From positions 1 to 64,000 of the forward strand of contig NC_035791.1 of assembly GCF_001653235.2 (NCBI RefSeq): a DNA stretch of 64,000 bases, read 5' to 3'. Made by a program: the position numbers and the translations under genes. This DNA is from Pochonia chlamydosporia 170. Taxonomy: Eukaryota > Ascomycota > Sordariomycetes > Hypocreales > Clavicipitaceae. Under the pieces are notes generated by a model. That model made no database searches, was not told where the DNA came from, and saw nothing but the letters and a program-made list of their open reading frames with translations. Position 1 is the stretch's first letter, and the number at the start of each line of letters is the position of its first letter. This document shows, one piece after another, positions 53,659 to 64,000 of this stretch.

Positions 53659-56621
53659 GACAGACTTTAATTGTACGCACCCGAATCTCTATTCGTGCGC
53701 ACCCCCCCACATTCAGCCACGAATTCAGCCACAAGTCCTCCGACTTCGCGCATTGAAGCAATCGAATGTAAACTGCGTACTATTGTCACGACTATGAAAA
53801 CCGACTAACTAACGGCTGGTTGAAATAAGAATAAATTCCCCTTAAATTCCAGGATTACAGACCACCAGTTAACAGCGAGAAGAAGGCGCTCCAGTAGTCT
53901 TTACGAGACTGAGTCTTCGACTGAGTCCTAGGTAGGACTTCGAAAAAAGTCCTAGACTTGTGACCTAGACAATGTTCAAAGGATCACATACTTATGGCCT
54001 TAAAATCCCGTTAATCGGGGAGAAACATGTGAGTTAGATGTAGATTGAATACAATAGCTTTATAAGCAGTCGACAAGACTAGCCCGATACTGGCTATGGC
54101 GCACCCTCCAGGCGTTCCTAAACCGCAGGATACGCTACCTGTCGATTCGGCGGATGAGTCTATTAGCGACTCCGATGAATGTGACGAGATCGACAACTCT
54201 AAGGAGTGGAATTGTCGACCGTGGGAGGCGGTCTTTCCGTCGGACTCTGCTCTTCTGACAACAACTTATCAATCTCTTGAGTTACTCCTTGATAAGCTCA
54301 AAGAGTTTTGTGTTCAGAATGGGATGGGCCTTATCACGATACGAAGTCAAAAGAATAAGGCGAAGACTAGAACAATAAAATATGAGCTAATCTGTGACAA
54401 GAGTCGGTATTACAACCCTAGGAAATCAATAGCCAAAATACGGAGCACGAATACAACAAAGTTTGCTCCCAACTGCCCATTCAAAGTCATTGTTCAATCC
54501 GTCCAGGCTAATAACTACGAATGGTCCCTGAGAGTTGTCAGCTCCCTTCATCGAGACCACGCGCCATCGCAAGATCTTGCCGAGCACTACCACTGGAGAA
54601 AATTAACGGAAGAACAAATGAACTTTCTGGAAGGTCTTTGTCGTGACAAGACCATCTCCACTCGGTCTGTTTACAAGCAACTCTGTCAAAAGTGGCCTAA
54701 GATTGTTATTCGCAGGAGAGATGTTTATAACTGGCGATGGAAAGTCAACCAAAGCAAACGTCAAGGGTACGGTCCTGCCAACGACTTTGTACGGACGCTT
54801 TCTGAGTCGAAGAATGTGTGGATATGGGGGTTAGACTGGATTGAGGACGAATGCCGCTTTAGAAATGCTGCTTGGGGATATCATAAAGGTGGGAAAATGT
54901 GGCAACAATTCTCGTCATGTCTCCAGATTGATGCGACATATAAGACTAACTGCTATAAAATGCCCTTGGTTACTGTTGTAACCGTATCATCAGAGAAGAC
55001 TTCCATGCCAATATGCTATGGTCTTCTCAACAACGAGCAAGTTCCTACTTTTGAGTGGTTCCTCCAACAGCTATTAAGATTCCAACGAGCGGGCAACATC
55101 GCTCCCCCACAGGTTATTATCACGGACAAAGACGATCAGTTGCGTGATGCGGCACGGCACATCTTCCCCAACGCGCAACTTCAGCTTTGCGTTTTCCATA
55201 TTAACAGTAATGTGGTCTTATCCATCAAGAAATGGTGGAAGAAACCCATCGACTCAGAAATAGATGGAGATGATGACGATGCAGATACTGCTGATATCCA
55301 GGAGATGGAACGTGGGAACGCTAACGTTAAAGACACAAAGGATATAAAACTTGGTCCTCTTCCCAAACAAGTATTAAATACTCGGGCTGGTCTGTACCTC
55401 CTCTGGAGATATATGGTATTTAGCAGATCGGAGGACGAGTTCAATCAAGCATGGCGGCAACTTCAAGAGACCTTTGAACACCAAGAGCGAATTTTGAAGT
55501 ATCTCAAGGACACATACTTGCCTTTGAAGAAAGAGTGGGCCTGCTGCTATACTCGCCATTATCGGAACTTCGGTCTGATTACGACAGCACCAGCCGAGTC
55601 AAACCATCATTCTCTAAAGACATACCACCTATCCCTTCGGTCCGACCTCCCTGATGTTGAGGCAGCAACAGCTAGTCAGACAGCGGATAAACGTCAGCTG
55701 TATAAAGACAAAATACAACAAGCGAACACCACTATTCGGAACCTGTTCTCCGGAAGAGAGTGGCTTGGTCAGCTGCCTCTAAACGTCACTCGTTGGGCGC
55801 TAGACCAGCTTAGCGAGATCCACAGACTGATGGAATCAAGCCTGGTCTCTAAGAAGCCCTTGCCAACTTGTACAGGCTCTACTACGGCTCAATACGGCTT
55901 GCCTTGTGTGCATAAACTCTTAGAGTTAGCTCGTCAACATGAGGCACTGAAGAAGGAAGACTTGGATCCATTTTGGTATATCAAACGATCTCGAGAAATT
56001 GACGACCCTCTTCTTCAAGTACAACGTCCTCCGATGGGCATACCTAAGGGTCGGCCACGGAATGGCGAACCATTTGGCAGCGAACGTGCGATTCCTAATC
56101 ATCAACTTGCGCCCAAAGCGTCAACACAAAGCGGCGTACAGAGGTCAGCACGTCGCAACTACTCTCAATTCGAGCTAGGGTCAGCCCTTGACGAGGAAGA
56201 CGCAGCTGACTTACAAGACCAACAACAGCCTCGGCGAAAACGGAGTAAGACTGCTTCAATCACAACTCGAGTTACTCGTCAACAGGCAAAGGGACAGGGA
56301 GACAGGAAGAATCCAACTGAACAGCATTATTCTTTGGAGGTGGAGGAGGACGATAAAATAACAGAGTTATTGTTTGCGAAGGGAAAGGAAAAGGAGAAGG
56401 TTGGCGATAGCATTACTGTTGCAACGGATTAGGAAGTCACCCTGGGGACGGTGGTTAGCACACAACCGCCCAGGCGCTGTAGGTAGTCCAGTGGTAGTTT
56501 GGAAATACTGGATGCATCACTGGTAGCGAATTTAACCGGGGCATTATCGGAGACCTGCTGTGGCTGAATGTGGGTGGGTGCGTACGAATAGAGATTCGGG
56601 TGCGTACAATTAAAGACTGTC
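53659..56621 (+). mobile_element. MULE (Mutator-like) element, intact structure
   Basis: Inverted repeats of more than 60 bp begin GACAG(A/T)CTTTAATTG at 53659 and end with the complement at 56621. They share CGCACCCGAATCTCTATTCG and CACATTCAGCCAC. The 8-bp duplication GTCTTTTA is perfect on both sides (53651-53658 and 56622-56629). The single gene inside is uninterrupted. This is the best-preserved DNA transposon in the window. Confidence 0.95.
54096..56432 (+). CDS. MULE transposase, full length
   Basis: Intronless, 778 residues. A FAR1-like zinc-binding region occupies about residues 45-165. The MULE catalytic domain shows LQIDATYKTN (first Asp, about residue 287), VIITDKDDQLRDA (second Asp, about 345) and LCVFHINSNV. 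A SWIM-like zinc motif (PTCTGSTTAQYGLPCVHKL) lies near residues 590-610. The C-terminal 150 residues are basic and low in complexity with likely nuclear localisation signals (PRRKRSK). No stops or shifts are present. The ATG at 54096 is the first in frame with a good context (CTATGGC). It probably acts on the inverted repeats at 53659 and 56621. Confidence 0.92.
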   Translation: MAHPPGVPKPQDTLPVDSADESISDSDECDEIDNSKEWNCRPWEAVFPSDSALLTTTYQSLELLLDKLKEFCVQNGMGLITIRSQKNKAKTRTIKYELICDKSRYYNPRKSIAKIRSTNTTKFAPNCPFKVIVQSVQANNYEWSLRVVSSLHRDHAPSQDLAEHYHWRKLTEEQMNFLEGLCRDKTISTRSVYKQLCQKWPKIVIRRRDVYNWRWKVNQSKRQGYGPANDFVRTLSESKNVWIWGLDWIEDECRFRNAAWGYHKGGKMWQQFSSCLQIDATYKTNCYKMPLVTVVTVSSEKTSMPICYGLLNNEQVPTFEWFLQQLLRFQRAGNIAPPQVIITDKDDQLRDAARHIFPNAQLQLCVFHINSNVVLSIKKWWKKPIDSEIDGDDDDADTADIQEMERGNANVKDTKDIKLGPLPKQVLNTRAGLYLLWRYMVFSRSEDEFNQAWRQLQETFEHQERILKYLKDTYLPLKKEWACCYTRHYRNFGLITTAPAESNHHSLKTYHLSLRSDLPDVEAATASQTADKRQLYKDKIQQANTTIRNLFSGREWLGQLPLNVTRWALDQLSEIHRLMESSLVSKKPLPTCTGSTTAQYGLPCVHKLLELARQHEALKKEDLDPFWYIKRSREIDDPLLQVQRPPMGIPKGRPRNGEPFGSERAIPNHQLAPKASTQSGVQRSARRNYSQFELGSALDEEDAADLQDQQQPRRKRSKTASITTRVTRQQAKGQGDRKNPTEQHYSLEVEEDDKITELLFAKGKEKEKVGDSITVATD

Positions 56622-57329
56622 GTCTTTTAATACTAGAAAACTTCCCGTTCGTCCGAAGCAAATAATTGCTTTTTCCGGCTATTCTCAGTTCTCATAGCCG
56701 ACGCCATGACAACCAGCATTTACGCCAAGTTTGCTTGTTCTATCAACAGAGGCAGTTTTATCCGACAGCAGCAAGAGGACATTAAGGATGCTTTTGCGCC
56801 AGATAGTCGGAAGGATCTACGAGAGGTGGAGGATCAGCTTGGAGCTTTAATTGAGAGGTAGGCGAGGATAAGGCAATAATTATTGCCTTAGATATAAATT
56901 AGACAAGTTTGCTTTACATATATAGTGCGGCAATTTTGCGACTAGTAGCCATAGAGCAGGTACAATAGTTTACGTTTATTAGCTGTTCTTGCTACGATGC
57001 TTACTTAAGTGCGTTGATACAAGTCTACTTAAGCTTGTTGCCTCTGCTCGGAGTCTTGTTGACTTCCATGCAAGGTACCTCCCAGCACTTTGCTTTTGTT
57101 TTTTCTCTCTCTTATAACCAGCAAAATCCAGCGAGCGTGATCGTCCTCTTCTGACGTGAATTTCTCCCTTGTAGAGGAGCTATGTCCCTTGCCTCTATCG
57201 CGACCTGAGGCTGTACCTGCGTGGTGGAAATATACGGTTCTATATCCGCCAAAACGCTGGCGAAAATAGCCGTCCTGTGGCGTTCTTCCGCTGGTGCGAC
57301 TGCTCGCACATCACCTCCTCACCTTAAAC
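56622..57329. other. Spacer with a 51-residue frame and a hairpin
   Basis: A short frame at 56706-56861 (plus; MTTSIYAKFACSINRGSF) may be a gene remnant but is unrecognised. Just after it, 56869-56890 is a perfect 22-nt palindrome starting TAAGGCAATAA, able to form an 11-bp hairpin. Nothing else is seen. Confidence 0.5.
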
Positions 57330-57604
57330 CAAAGACTTGTCTTTCTTGTCAAATGTTCGTTAGTAACAAGATCGAGTACAGACTTCATATTACATAATTG
57401 GGTCCTGAAATTAGTCTCAGTAATTATCTTTGCCCACAAAGACCCTGCTGTTTGAGAGACTGTCAAAGGGCAGACTGGGAGACCCATAAAAAGACTTGTG
57501 GTAAACAAGTAGACGACACGACATCATTTTCGCACCTCCAAGAGGAGTCCGTATCGTCCAATGCTGCCATGGCTTCTGGAGCTAAGTCCGGTGGCGCACC
57601 ATAA
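57330..57604 (+). pseudogene. MYND zinc-finger relic
   Basis: TCLSC near 57332, then after an in-frame stop the piece LCPQRPCCLRDCQRADWETHKKTCGKQ in separated parts: CPQRPC, CLRDCQRADWETHKKTC. The second half matches the end of MYND fingers (C..DCQ..DW..HK..C). The frame stops at 57604. No body domain follows. It is not a copy of the MYND gene at 26128-27204, which has a different finger sequence. Confidence 0.55.
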
Positions 57605-58940
57605 TCTGCCGTGTCAAGCCAAGGGTGACATATCGGACCAAAAATGAGGGAAGTACTGTAGACAACACTCTTGGGCGTTATTGATTGGAAGCTGCTGGTA
57701 AAATAGCGTGATAAGTGGGGTTTAACTCATATCGCGAGGCCAGCCGCCTGGCTCATCCTAAATTGTGGAGAATTCGTTTCACTTTGCGACTGAGCACAAA
57801 TTTCACTTAAGGCGATGTCAAACATAGTCACGGTGGCTATATAGTACGAAACTCGACGTAGCTTTAGCGATCACTCTTAAAATGTCGTCGCCGAGGAAAT
57901 AGAGGTTGGTCTTGATGAGCTTGAATGTTGACTCACGAAATAATGAGTATACCAAACCGATCAGCATCAGCTACCAAGCCGCTGGGAGTCTTGCCACCTG
58001 CAGGCCACGACTCCGCTCCTCGATGCCATCAATCGACAGGGGCTTAGTAGTACGGGAAAGAGACTAGAGTGGTTATTTATCCTGCTACAAACACACAAAA
58101 TTGATTTCGCCCGGTGGACAGTCCTCCAGTGGGGCAACTATGAACATAATTGCATGTACGTCTTCGAAGTTATGAGTATGTCTCATGATAGCCCTTACGT
58201 TTACACCATTTATTTTCCGACTCTTTGTCGTTTGATCTTCTATATTACTACGATTGCTCATGTGTTAGGTATTTATTATGCAGGCTAGCTTGGAGCCATT
58301 CCTCCAAGTGTTCCACATCCTGTCTATGGCAGCTGAAGCGCCACCAGCTTGAAATGGCAGGAAGTTGGTGTTGGGAGGTAGGGGGAGGTGCCAAGTTGTC
58401 AAGGCGGCTAGTGCGCCATGTATCATACAGTAATGGCCTGAGCGCTCAGGGCTCAATGACCTGGTCTCCAAATCAGGAAGCGATCGATCGATGCGAGGAC
58501 ACCCATCGTGGACGCTAAGTACGTTTTTGAGCAGTCAAGCCAGAATGCAAGGGTGGCACGATTCGTTCAGAGAGACGTGCCAGGCTGGTCGTCAATCCAC
58601 CAACGCCCGCCATGGATTAATTTCCTTCCCTACAGTATTCAAAACAAGGGAGAGACAAAGAAGACTCAGGTGAGGTGCAGCAGAAGTATTCGACACCAAA
58701 CCCAGTGTGGCAGCATTATGGACGTGCGATATGACTGATTGTCAAGGAAAGTTGAGTGTCGATGTCCATCGTTTAAGCTAGGCATGGATCAGCCTGAGAG
58801 GCCTTACCTGGCCACTGTCTGAGAGACTGGTAGACCTACTCGTGAGTATAAATGAGACTGCGATACTCCAGAAACCGTCTGACATTCAAATCTTGCCAGC
58901 CACCTGGACACAAATTCTGAGATTCCCTCCTTTCCTGAAG
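57605..58940. other. No gene seen
   Basis: Small frames on both strands (58225-58738) are unrecognised. No repeats or long hairpins are visible. Confidence 0.45.
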
Positions 58941-60553
58941 ATGCTGCCACAGAGTAATGCATCTAGTTCCATCCCGGTGTCGTCAAAGGATGTTAGTAGT
59001 TTGCACCCTGAAGGCGTTCCCGAGGCATATTGGATCGCTGGGGTAGGCTCATTTCTCAGTTTGCTATTCATGGGACAGCGGATTTATACAAAGCTTGTTA
59101 TTATTGGGAAATTTCAATTAGACGACGGTAGGTGCGCCCCAAACTAAAAGTAGCCGCCTTAACAGGGAATTTTCCTACCTTTTCCCACTAGACAACTCCA
59201 TGCAGTGCACTGAATATTACAGTCCTCCTTGCTTTGGCGTGGGTAAGTCAAGATTACGTCCTTAGCTTTGATAGCGCCAGACATGCTGAAAAATATCAAG
59301 GTCATATGCACCGTCTCGGTTGCCTTATGTATTCGTGAGTCTACAGCTCATGTAAGCGATATTTGATTCCCAATACTAATAGTGTATAACATATAGACAT
59401 GTTCGCTCAAGGTGCGGTCGGAGTCCACGCCTCGGAAATCTCAGCCAATAAATTAGAAGATTTCTTAATGGTATGTCTTGCGCCTCAGGGAGCAATGCCG
59501 CGAGCAACAGTCCTCAAGCAAGTCATTTCCACCGTGAACTAACGGGAAACCACCTTAGGATGCATATATTGCCGCACCAATTTACGTCGTGGGCAGTAGT
59601 TGTGCGAAGATCTCGCTTCTAATCTTCTACTTGCATCTCTCTCCCGAGAAATGGTTTAATATAGCGAGCCGGATCACACTTATCTCCGTGTCAGGGTACA
59701 CAATTGTCTTTGTTTTTGCGCTTATCTTTGCCTGTCACCCAATATCGCTGAGCTGGGATATCACGGCTATAGGGACTTGCATTGACCGACCGACTCTCTA
59801 CATTGCTATCGCCGCGATGAATATCGTTTCAGACGTTGTCATGTTTTGTCTGCCGCTGAAGATTGTGTTCAGGGTTCGGATTCATTGGAAGCAGAAGGTG
59901 GAATTGCTCTTCATCTTCCTCTTCGGCTCTCTGTGAGTCCCTGAGCTTATCAGATCGATATGGATTATGGCCACAGCAACTGACCACGTCAACTACTTCT
60001 AGCACGGTAGTTACGTCCATAGTTCGCATTAGCCTCCTCCCAAAGATGCTCGGAAGCTCAGACCAGACCTGGGAGGCCACATGGGCCAGTGTCTGGGTGT
60101 ATGCAGTGATTCCTTCTCAAGCGCGGCCTAGTGGTTGATACTGACTTCTCGACTGTGACTAGGGTGGTAGAAGCCAACTTGCTCATTATCTGCGCAGCGC
60201 TACCGACTGTTCGAAAATTCTTTACCAGCGTAGCTCCAAAGCTTATTGACGAGAGTGGTCACAGAAAAGCTGACGAGGAGTCGGCCGACATCAACAGCAA
60301 GCCATTCGAACTGAAGACGACGGGAAAGACCAATAATTCGAGGATATGCGAGTTGCAACAATGCCAATGCGCTCAGTCTGACCCAGACGATAACCGCTCC
60401 CAAAGTAGTCAAAGCGAGCGCTACTTAATAACGACGCATGAGGCGGGCACAATAATGGATATATCCTCACAATGCACAGCCAGGTTTTGTGCTACATCCG
60501 AGCTCTACAACCTGGAGACGGCAAATCATGCTTTGCAATGCAAAACCGTCTAG
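58941..60553 (+). CDS. Pth11/rhodopsin-type fungal integral membrane protein
   Basis: A multi-exon gene with at least five introns. From the ATG at 58941 (MLPQSNASS) it encodes spans with AYWIAGVGSFLSLLFMGQRI, LNITVLLALAW, GVHASEISANKLEDFLM, DAYIAAPIYVVGSSCAKISL, CHPISLSWD, MNIVSDVVMFCLPLKIV, TVVTSIVRISLLPKML and VEANLLIICAALPTVRKFF. This is the order of the fungal rhodopsin-like/Pth11-related family of seven-span surface proteins. Splices after LLFIFLFGSL (GTGAGT..TTCTAG) and before VVEANL (donor GTATGC after TGGGT) fit in phase; the first three junctions (59130-59400) are less certain. The tail after 60250 is hydrophilic and presumably cytosolic. No clear lesion is seen. Confidence 0.78.
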
Positions 60554-61136
60554 ATGAAGTGCCAAGTAGGAGGCAGGTAGTGAGGCGGCAGACAATATGA
60601 CTAATTCGGACATTTTTCGTTGCCATGTGATCCCGGCAACAAGGCGGTGTTTATACCTTTTCTTTTGCTATTACAACCCTATTACTCTAGAATGGAAATA
60701 GTGTACTTATTTATTGGAGTGCGACACACTTAAATAATTCTTGGTGATCCAGTCGGATGAGATGCACACGTGCTTATGCTTGCTCCCATAACTAGCTGCA
60801 GCTTTTTCCGTCCTGCTTGCTGACTCCGTCGACCCAACAGGCATATGATTACTCCTTCTTACTTTTTGTGGCCCTGAAGTGAGTTGGTAAGACTCGTCTT
60901 TAGTACAGGGGGTCCATGGCTGTATATGTCTTCGATAGCTCGAGTGCTTCCGAAGGACAGGCTATTCGAACCTGTTCGTACTGCCAGATGCTTCTTATGG
61001 AACTGTAACGGTACGAGTGCACGAACAAGGTCGAGTGCGACTTGGATGAAGCGATTATTCACAAGGAGAAAAAGAGAACCCGTAAAGGAACTCTGGCTGA
61101 AGCTATTTACACAATGCTCACAAAGTGAGACATTCA
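60554..61136. other. No supported gene
   Basis: Short frames face each other near 60859-61216. This is where the C-terminal part of the Ppx/GppA gene would be expected, but I cannot see it in any frame. Confidence 0.4.
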
Positions 61137-62270
61137 TTAAACGGGCAGGTCACATGATTCCCTCACAATGGTCTTTGTATCTTCGAATTGTTCCCTGCCG
61201 ACAGTGTACCCGTTGATAATTGAAATGGGATAGTGTTGGCCCTGTGACTGGTTGAGGTAGAGCAGAAGGTATCCCCAGCCTCGAAATCCGCCCCCAGACA
61301 GATAGATTCGAAATCCGCCCTCACGCTGCGCCTCTTCTACCATGACCTGCGGAATCTCGAGCCGGCGGTATGCATCTGCAAAGTTTTTGATCATCTCCTT
61401 TCTTAGTTCATCCACCGCATGATCGGCATCCTGAGTGCTTTTTCCCTTTTTGATATCATCCAGTCTCTTTGTGAGGGCCGCAGCTCCATATGGAAAACTA
61501 AAACTTCCCTTTGTGCTGGTCCTAATATGGCCTTGACGGCTGATAATCCAGGTGATTTGCGTGCTGCCTCCCCCAAGGTCCATTACCAGTCCCTCCATAG
61601 TCACGAAGCCGCTCGCAATGCCCAACGCCCCGATTTGACCCTCCTGCTCCTTCTCAATAAGCTCAACCTCCTTTCCAGTTGCTGATTTAATGGCATGAAG
61701 AAGTTCTGAAGAGTTTTTGGCGAGACGTGTCGCTTCTGTCGCTACCAAGTAAATATACTTTTCAGGGACACCAATGTCTTTGCATATCACCATGAAACGC
61801 TGGAGTGCATCGCACACTGCGTCTATAGTTTTCACTGGGATTGGTATCTGCTCTCCAGTCTCGGAATCAAATTGTGAGTCATATAGAGAAATTGATGACC
61901 GGTATACTAGGACTGGGGGGAGAATCCGAGCCATTCCTACCGAAAGGTCTGAGATCGAGAACCGGATTCCATTGCTATTATGACGAGTAGAGGAATGTCA
62001 ACTTCTGATTATGGATATGTACATAGCAAATGACGAGGCAGTTGAAGTAATTTACCTTCCCATATCTACGAGGCCGACGAGCTTGTCCCTGTGGCCCTGC
62101 CAAGGCGGATGCCCATCCTCTATAGAAGAGATCCGAAGGTCTGGCAGCCGGTTGAATGCATCATTCTCCGATACTGGTGGAGTTTTGTCGCCTTCGGAAT
62201 ACTCGGAAAAACTGGGGAAATCGATCACTTCAAAGTCTGAGATGTCATGGCTATCGGATTGAGCCTCCAT
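61137..62270 (-). CDS. Ppx/GppA-family (Rtg2-like) protein, C-terminally short
   Basis: Two exons, 62270-62056 and 61974-61137, join in phase across GTAAAT..CATAATAG, giving about 350 residues. The actin-like ATPase fold of exopolyphosphatase/guanosine pentaphosphatase enzymes is clear: DMGSNGIRFSISDLS spans the splice, VATEATRLAKNS, VMDLGGGSTQITWI (phosphate-binding loop) and YLSGGGFRGWGYLL. In fungi this family includes Rtg2, a sensor in mitochondria-to-nucleus signalling, normally near 550-590 residues. Here the protein stops at VRESCDLPV soon after the second lobe, so the C-terminal helical part is lost. It may be a truncated gene or have a further exon I did not find. Confidence 0.75.
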
Positions 62271-63554
62271 GTTGTAGTGGCCCTTTGTAGGAGTTGAGAA
62301 CCTTGACAAGTTTCGAGAAAGTCTACTGGCAGACTGTCCTGAATGACTTTATATGGGTTGAATATGTGCGAGGTTTTTCTTTTCATTGCGTGCAATTTGC
62401 TTTTCAGAGACCTTTGAGGGGCCTCGTCCAGACCTTGAGAATGCATGAGTGTGGCTGCTTTAAACTTTCTCGTGTCCATCAATTATCGACGCAATCAGGA
62501 TTGGTGCATGAGCTAGCGGGAAGTGGCTCTATGAGATTAAGAAGTCACCAGTAACTCTGCGTGTATCTCAGCACTCGGGAAATTGTGTCGATCTACCGAA
62601 CCACCCCGAGCGTGTATTGGCCATTTGAAGGATTCAATGTTGCGTAACTTGGCGGCTGCCAGTGACAGAGCCCGTGTCGCTGTCTTGAACTCTGCAGCTG
62701 GATCATGGCCACTTAAGCACCCGGGTACCTATGTTAGTAGTGCACCTGTGTTGCATTGCAACTACGTCTGATACAAGGGAACTTCAAATATGAAGGATGA
62801 CTTGATTGTTGGATCGTCAAACGCTACTTGGTGTCCCGTTGGTGGCAGAAACCAGCCCTCCGCCACATTGGCCCGCGTACATGTAGCCAACATTGAACCA
62901 AATATTGTCACCATCCTGCTCCTACCAGTGCTGCGTGCCGGGTATATGCAGCCCCAGCTTAGTGCTAATAGTGCTCGGCACTGTGCCTTGATGCTAGCAC
63001 AAGACCTTCTCCTCAGGAATTGTGGCACACGGGACTGGTGTAGAGTTGCAAGCAAGGGAGGCTTTTAAATTGCAACATGAATGGCCAAGAGCTTGTAAGG
63101 CGCACTCTACTGACCTTGCGCTGGGTGTACGTGTCCAAAGTTGTATTGGCAGCAGCGTAAAGATTTGTGCCGGGCTTGAGCGGCCGAATTTGTCGGTTCT
63201 CGCTATTGGGACAATGCTCTGATACATGGTCCTGCACCGATGGTGGCATCATGCTGTCTGGTATCCAGCTAGGTCAGGGTTAAACTTGCGGTCGATCTAT
63301 TATACGAGATAACGTCTGTAACTGAATTTGGAAATATAGGAACTCCGCCTGGCATGGCACATTTGACGGCAATCGTGTTCAGGGTTTGTGCTTTGGACAG
63401 AGCACATCATCGTCACATCTGTGTTTAGGTTCTCTTGAGGCATTGTGGGCGTTTTGCGCTGCTTATGGCAGGCCACTTGACGAATTCTCGGGCATAAGTT
63501 TCGCTATGGAATCATTCAATCATGGCCGTCCCCCAAAGACTTCAATGTTATAAT
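62271..63554. other. No supported gene
   Basis: Several frames of 60-97 codons overlap each other on both strands (62762-63252) with no recognisable protein. The stretch includes the likely promoter region of the Ppx/GppA gene. No repeats stand out. Confidence 0.4.
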
Positions 63555-64000
63555 TTACAGCTTTATCGCAGGTGTCGCGGGGTTCTTGACTTCGACCAAG
63601 AGCTTGCCTTGGTTGGCGCCTTTGTATAAATCCACCAATGCTTGTTCGGCGGACGCCAATCCGCCTTTAATAATTGTCTCAGTCTTCTTCAATTTGCCCT
63701 CCGCTAGCCACTGAGACAGTTCCTTTCGAATCTCGGGGATGCGACTCTGGTGATCAAAGACAATAAAGCCTTGCATCTTGATTCTCATAGTTATGACTTT
63801 GGAAATGTTCTTGGGACCAACGGGGTTGGCCGAGTTGTACTGGCTGATACCACCACACATGACGAATCGTGAATGCTCCTTGGCTCGAGCCAGACACATG
63901 TCGAGTATGTCACCACCAACTTTTCGACTCAAGTTAGTAATACAGTGGACAGACTATAGGAACAGGTAGATACGAACCATTGTCGAAGTAAACGTCGATG
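63555..64000 (-). CDS. MDR-family NADP-dependent oxidoreductase (5' partial)
   Basis: The 3' end of a gene that continues right of the window. Exon parts 64000-63978 and 63919-63555 join across GTTCGT..GAAAAG: IDVYFDN joins VGGDILDMCLARAKEHSRFV. The protein then reads MCGGISQYN, MRIKMQGFIVFDHQSR and ends GANQGKLLVEVKNP...KL. FDNVGG followed by CGxISxYN is typical of zinc-independent medium-chain reductases of the leukotriene-B4-dehydrogenase/prostaglandin-reductase type, which reduce activated C=C bonds with NADPH. The nucleotide-binding glycine motif lies outside the window. No lesions are seen in this part. Confidence 0.85.

Noticed and set aside
62762..63252. Set of 66-97 codon frames on both strands
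   Set aside because: Mutually overlapping, no recognisable sequence, no introns or context to support any of them.

Overview
The window looks like a transposon-rich, accessory-type region of a filamentous ascomycete (Pezizomycotina) nuclear genome. The evidence is short GT-AG introns of about 50-70 nt with CTRAY-like branch sites, Zn2Cys6 transcription factors, a Pth11/rhodopsin-type fungal membrane protein, an Uls1-type SNF2/RING protein, and a DUF3435 tyrosine recombinase, a family known from filamentous fungi. All calls come from reading the sequence; no database search was possible.

Layout. 1-5.2 kb: an autonomous Helitron RepHel gene (5' end outside the window) with two introns and a continuous frame. 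5.2-8.5 kb: non-coding repeats. 8.5-11.6 kb: a damaged hAT element joined to half of a pogo/Fot element (to 12.5 kb). 12.7-13.6 kb: an intact gene of unknown function. 13.9-15.6 kb: chromodomain and Myb/SANT relics. 15.6-16.4 kb: a truncated copy of the DUF3435 tail. 16.7-21.0 kb: an intact SNF2/RING gene. 21.2-22.3 kb: two more copies of the DUF3435 3' tail. 22.9-25.5 kb: an Argonaute C-terminal scrap joined to a piggyBac-like element that itself carries a TTAA-flanked MITE. 26.1-27.2 kb: a MYND protein. 27.5-29.6 kb: MITE, hAT scrap and pogo half. 30.1-30.6 kb: a transcription-factor C-terminal piece. 30.8-35.1 kb: an intact 1360-residue fungal protein of unknown function. 35.3-38.2 kb: an intact DUF3435 tyrosine recombinase of the family that includes Starship captains. 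38.3-41.6 kb: a hAT transposase gene split by a 748-bp non-autonomous hAT with perfect 8-bp TSDs. 42.5-43.6 kb: a chimera of a transcription-factor N-terminus and a P450 C-terminus. 43.9-46.3 kb: another hAT. 48.3-49.3 kb: a fungal multi-pass membrane protein. 50-51 kb: an ABC-transporter relic. 52.6-53.6 kb: a second transcription-factor relic. 53.7-56.6 kb: a structurally intact MULE. 57.3-57.6 kb: a MYND relic. 58.9-60.6 kb: a Pth11-like receptor. 61.1-62.3 kb: a 3'-shortened Ppx/GppA (Rtg2-like) gene. 63.6-64 kb: the end of an MDR-type reductase gene.

How it fits together. Apparently working cellular genes (SNF2/RING, MYND, the 1360-aa protein, two membrane proteins) sit among transposons of at least six superfamilies, many nested or cutting other elements. 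The most interesting thread is the DUF3435 recombinase. Its gene is intact in five exons, its 3' non-coding tail recurs at least four more times with two conserved hairpins, and one copy retains the end of its coding region in inverted orientation about 20 kb away. This is compatible with a Starship or a smaller YR element and its decayed relatives, but I could not fix element boundaries.
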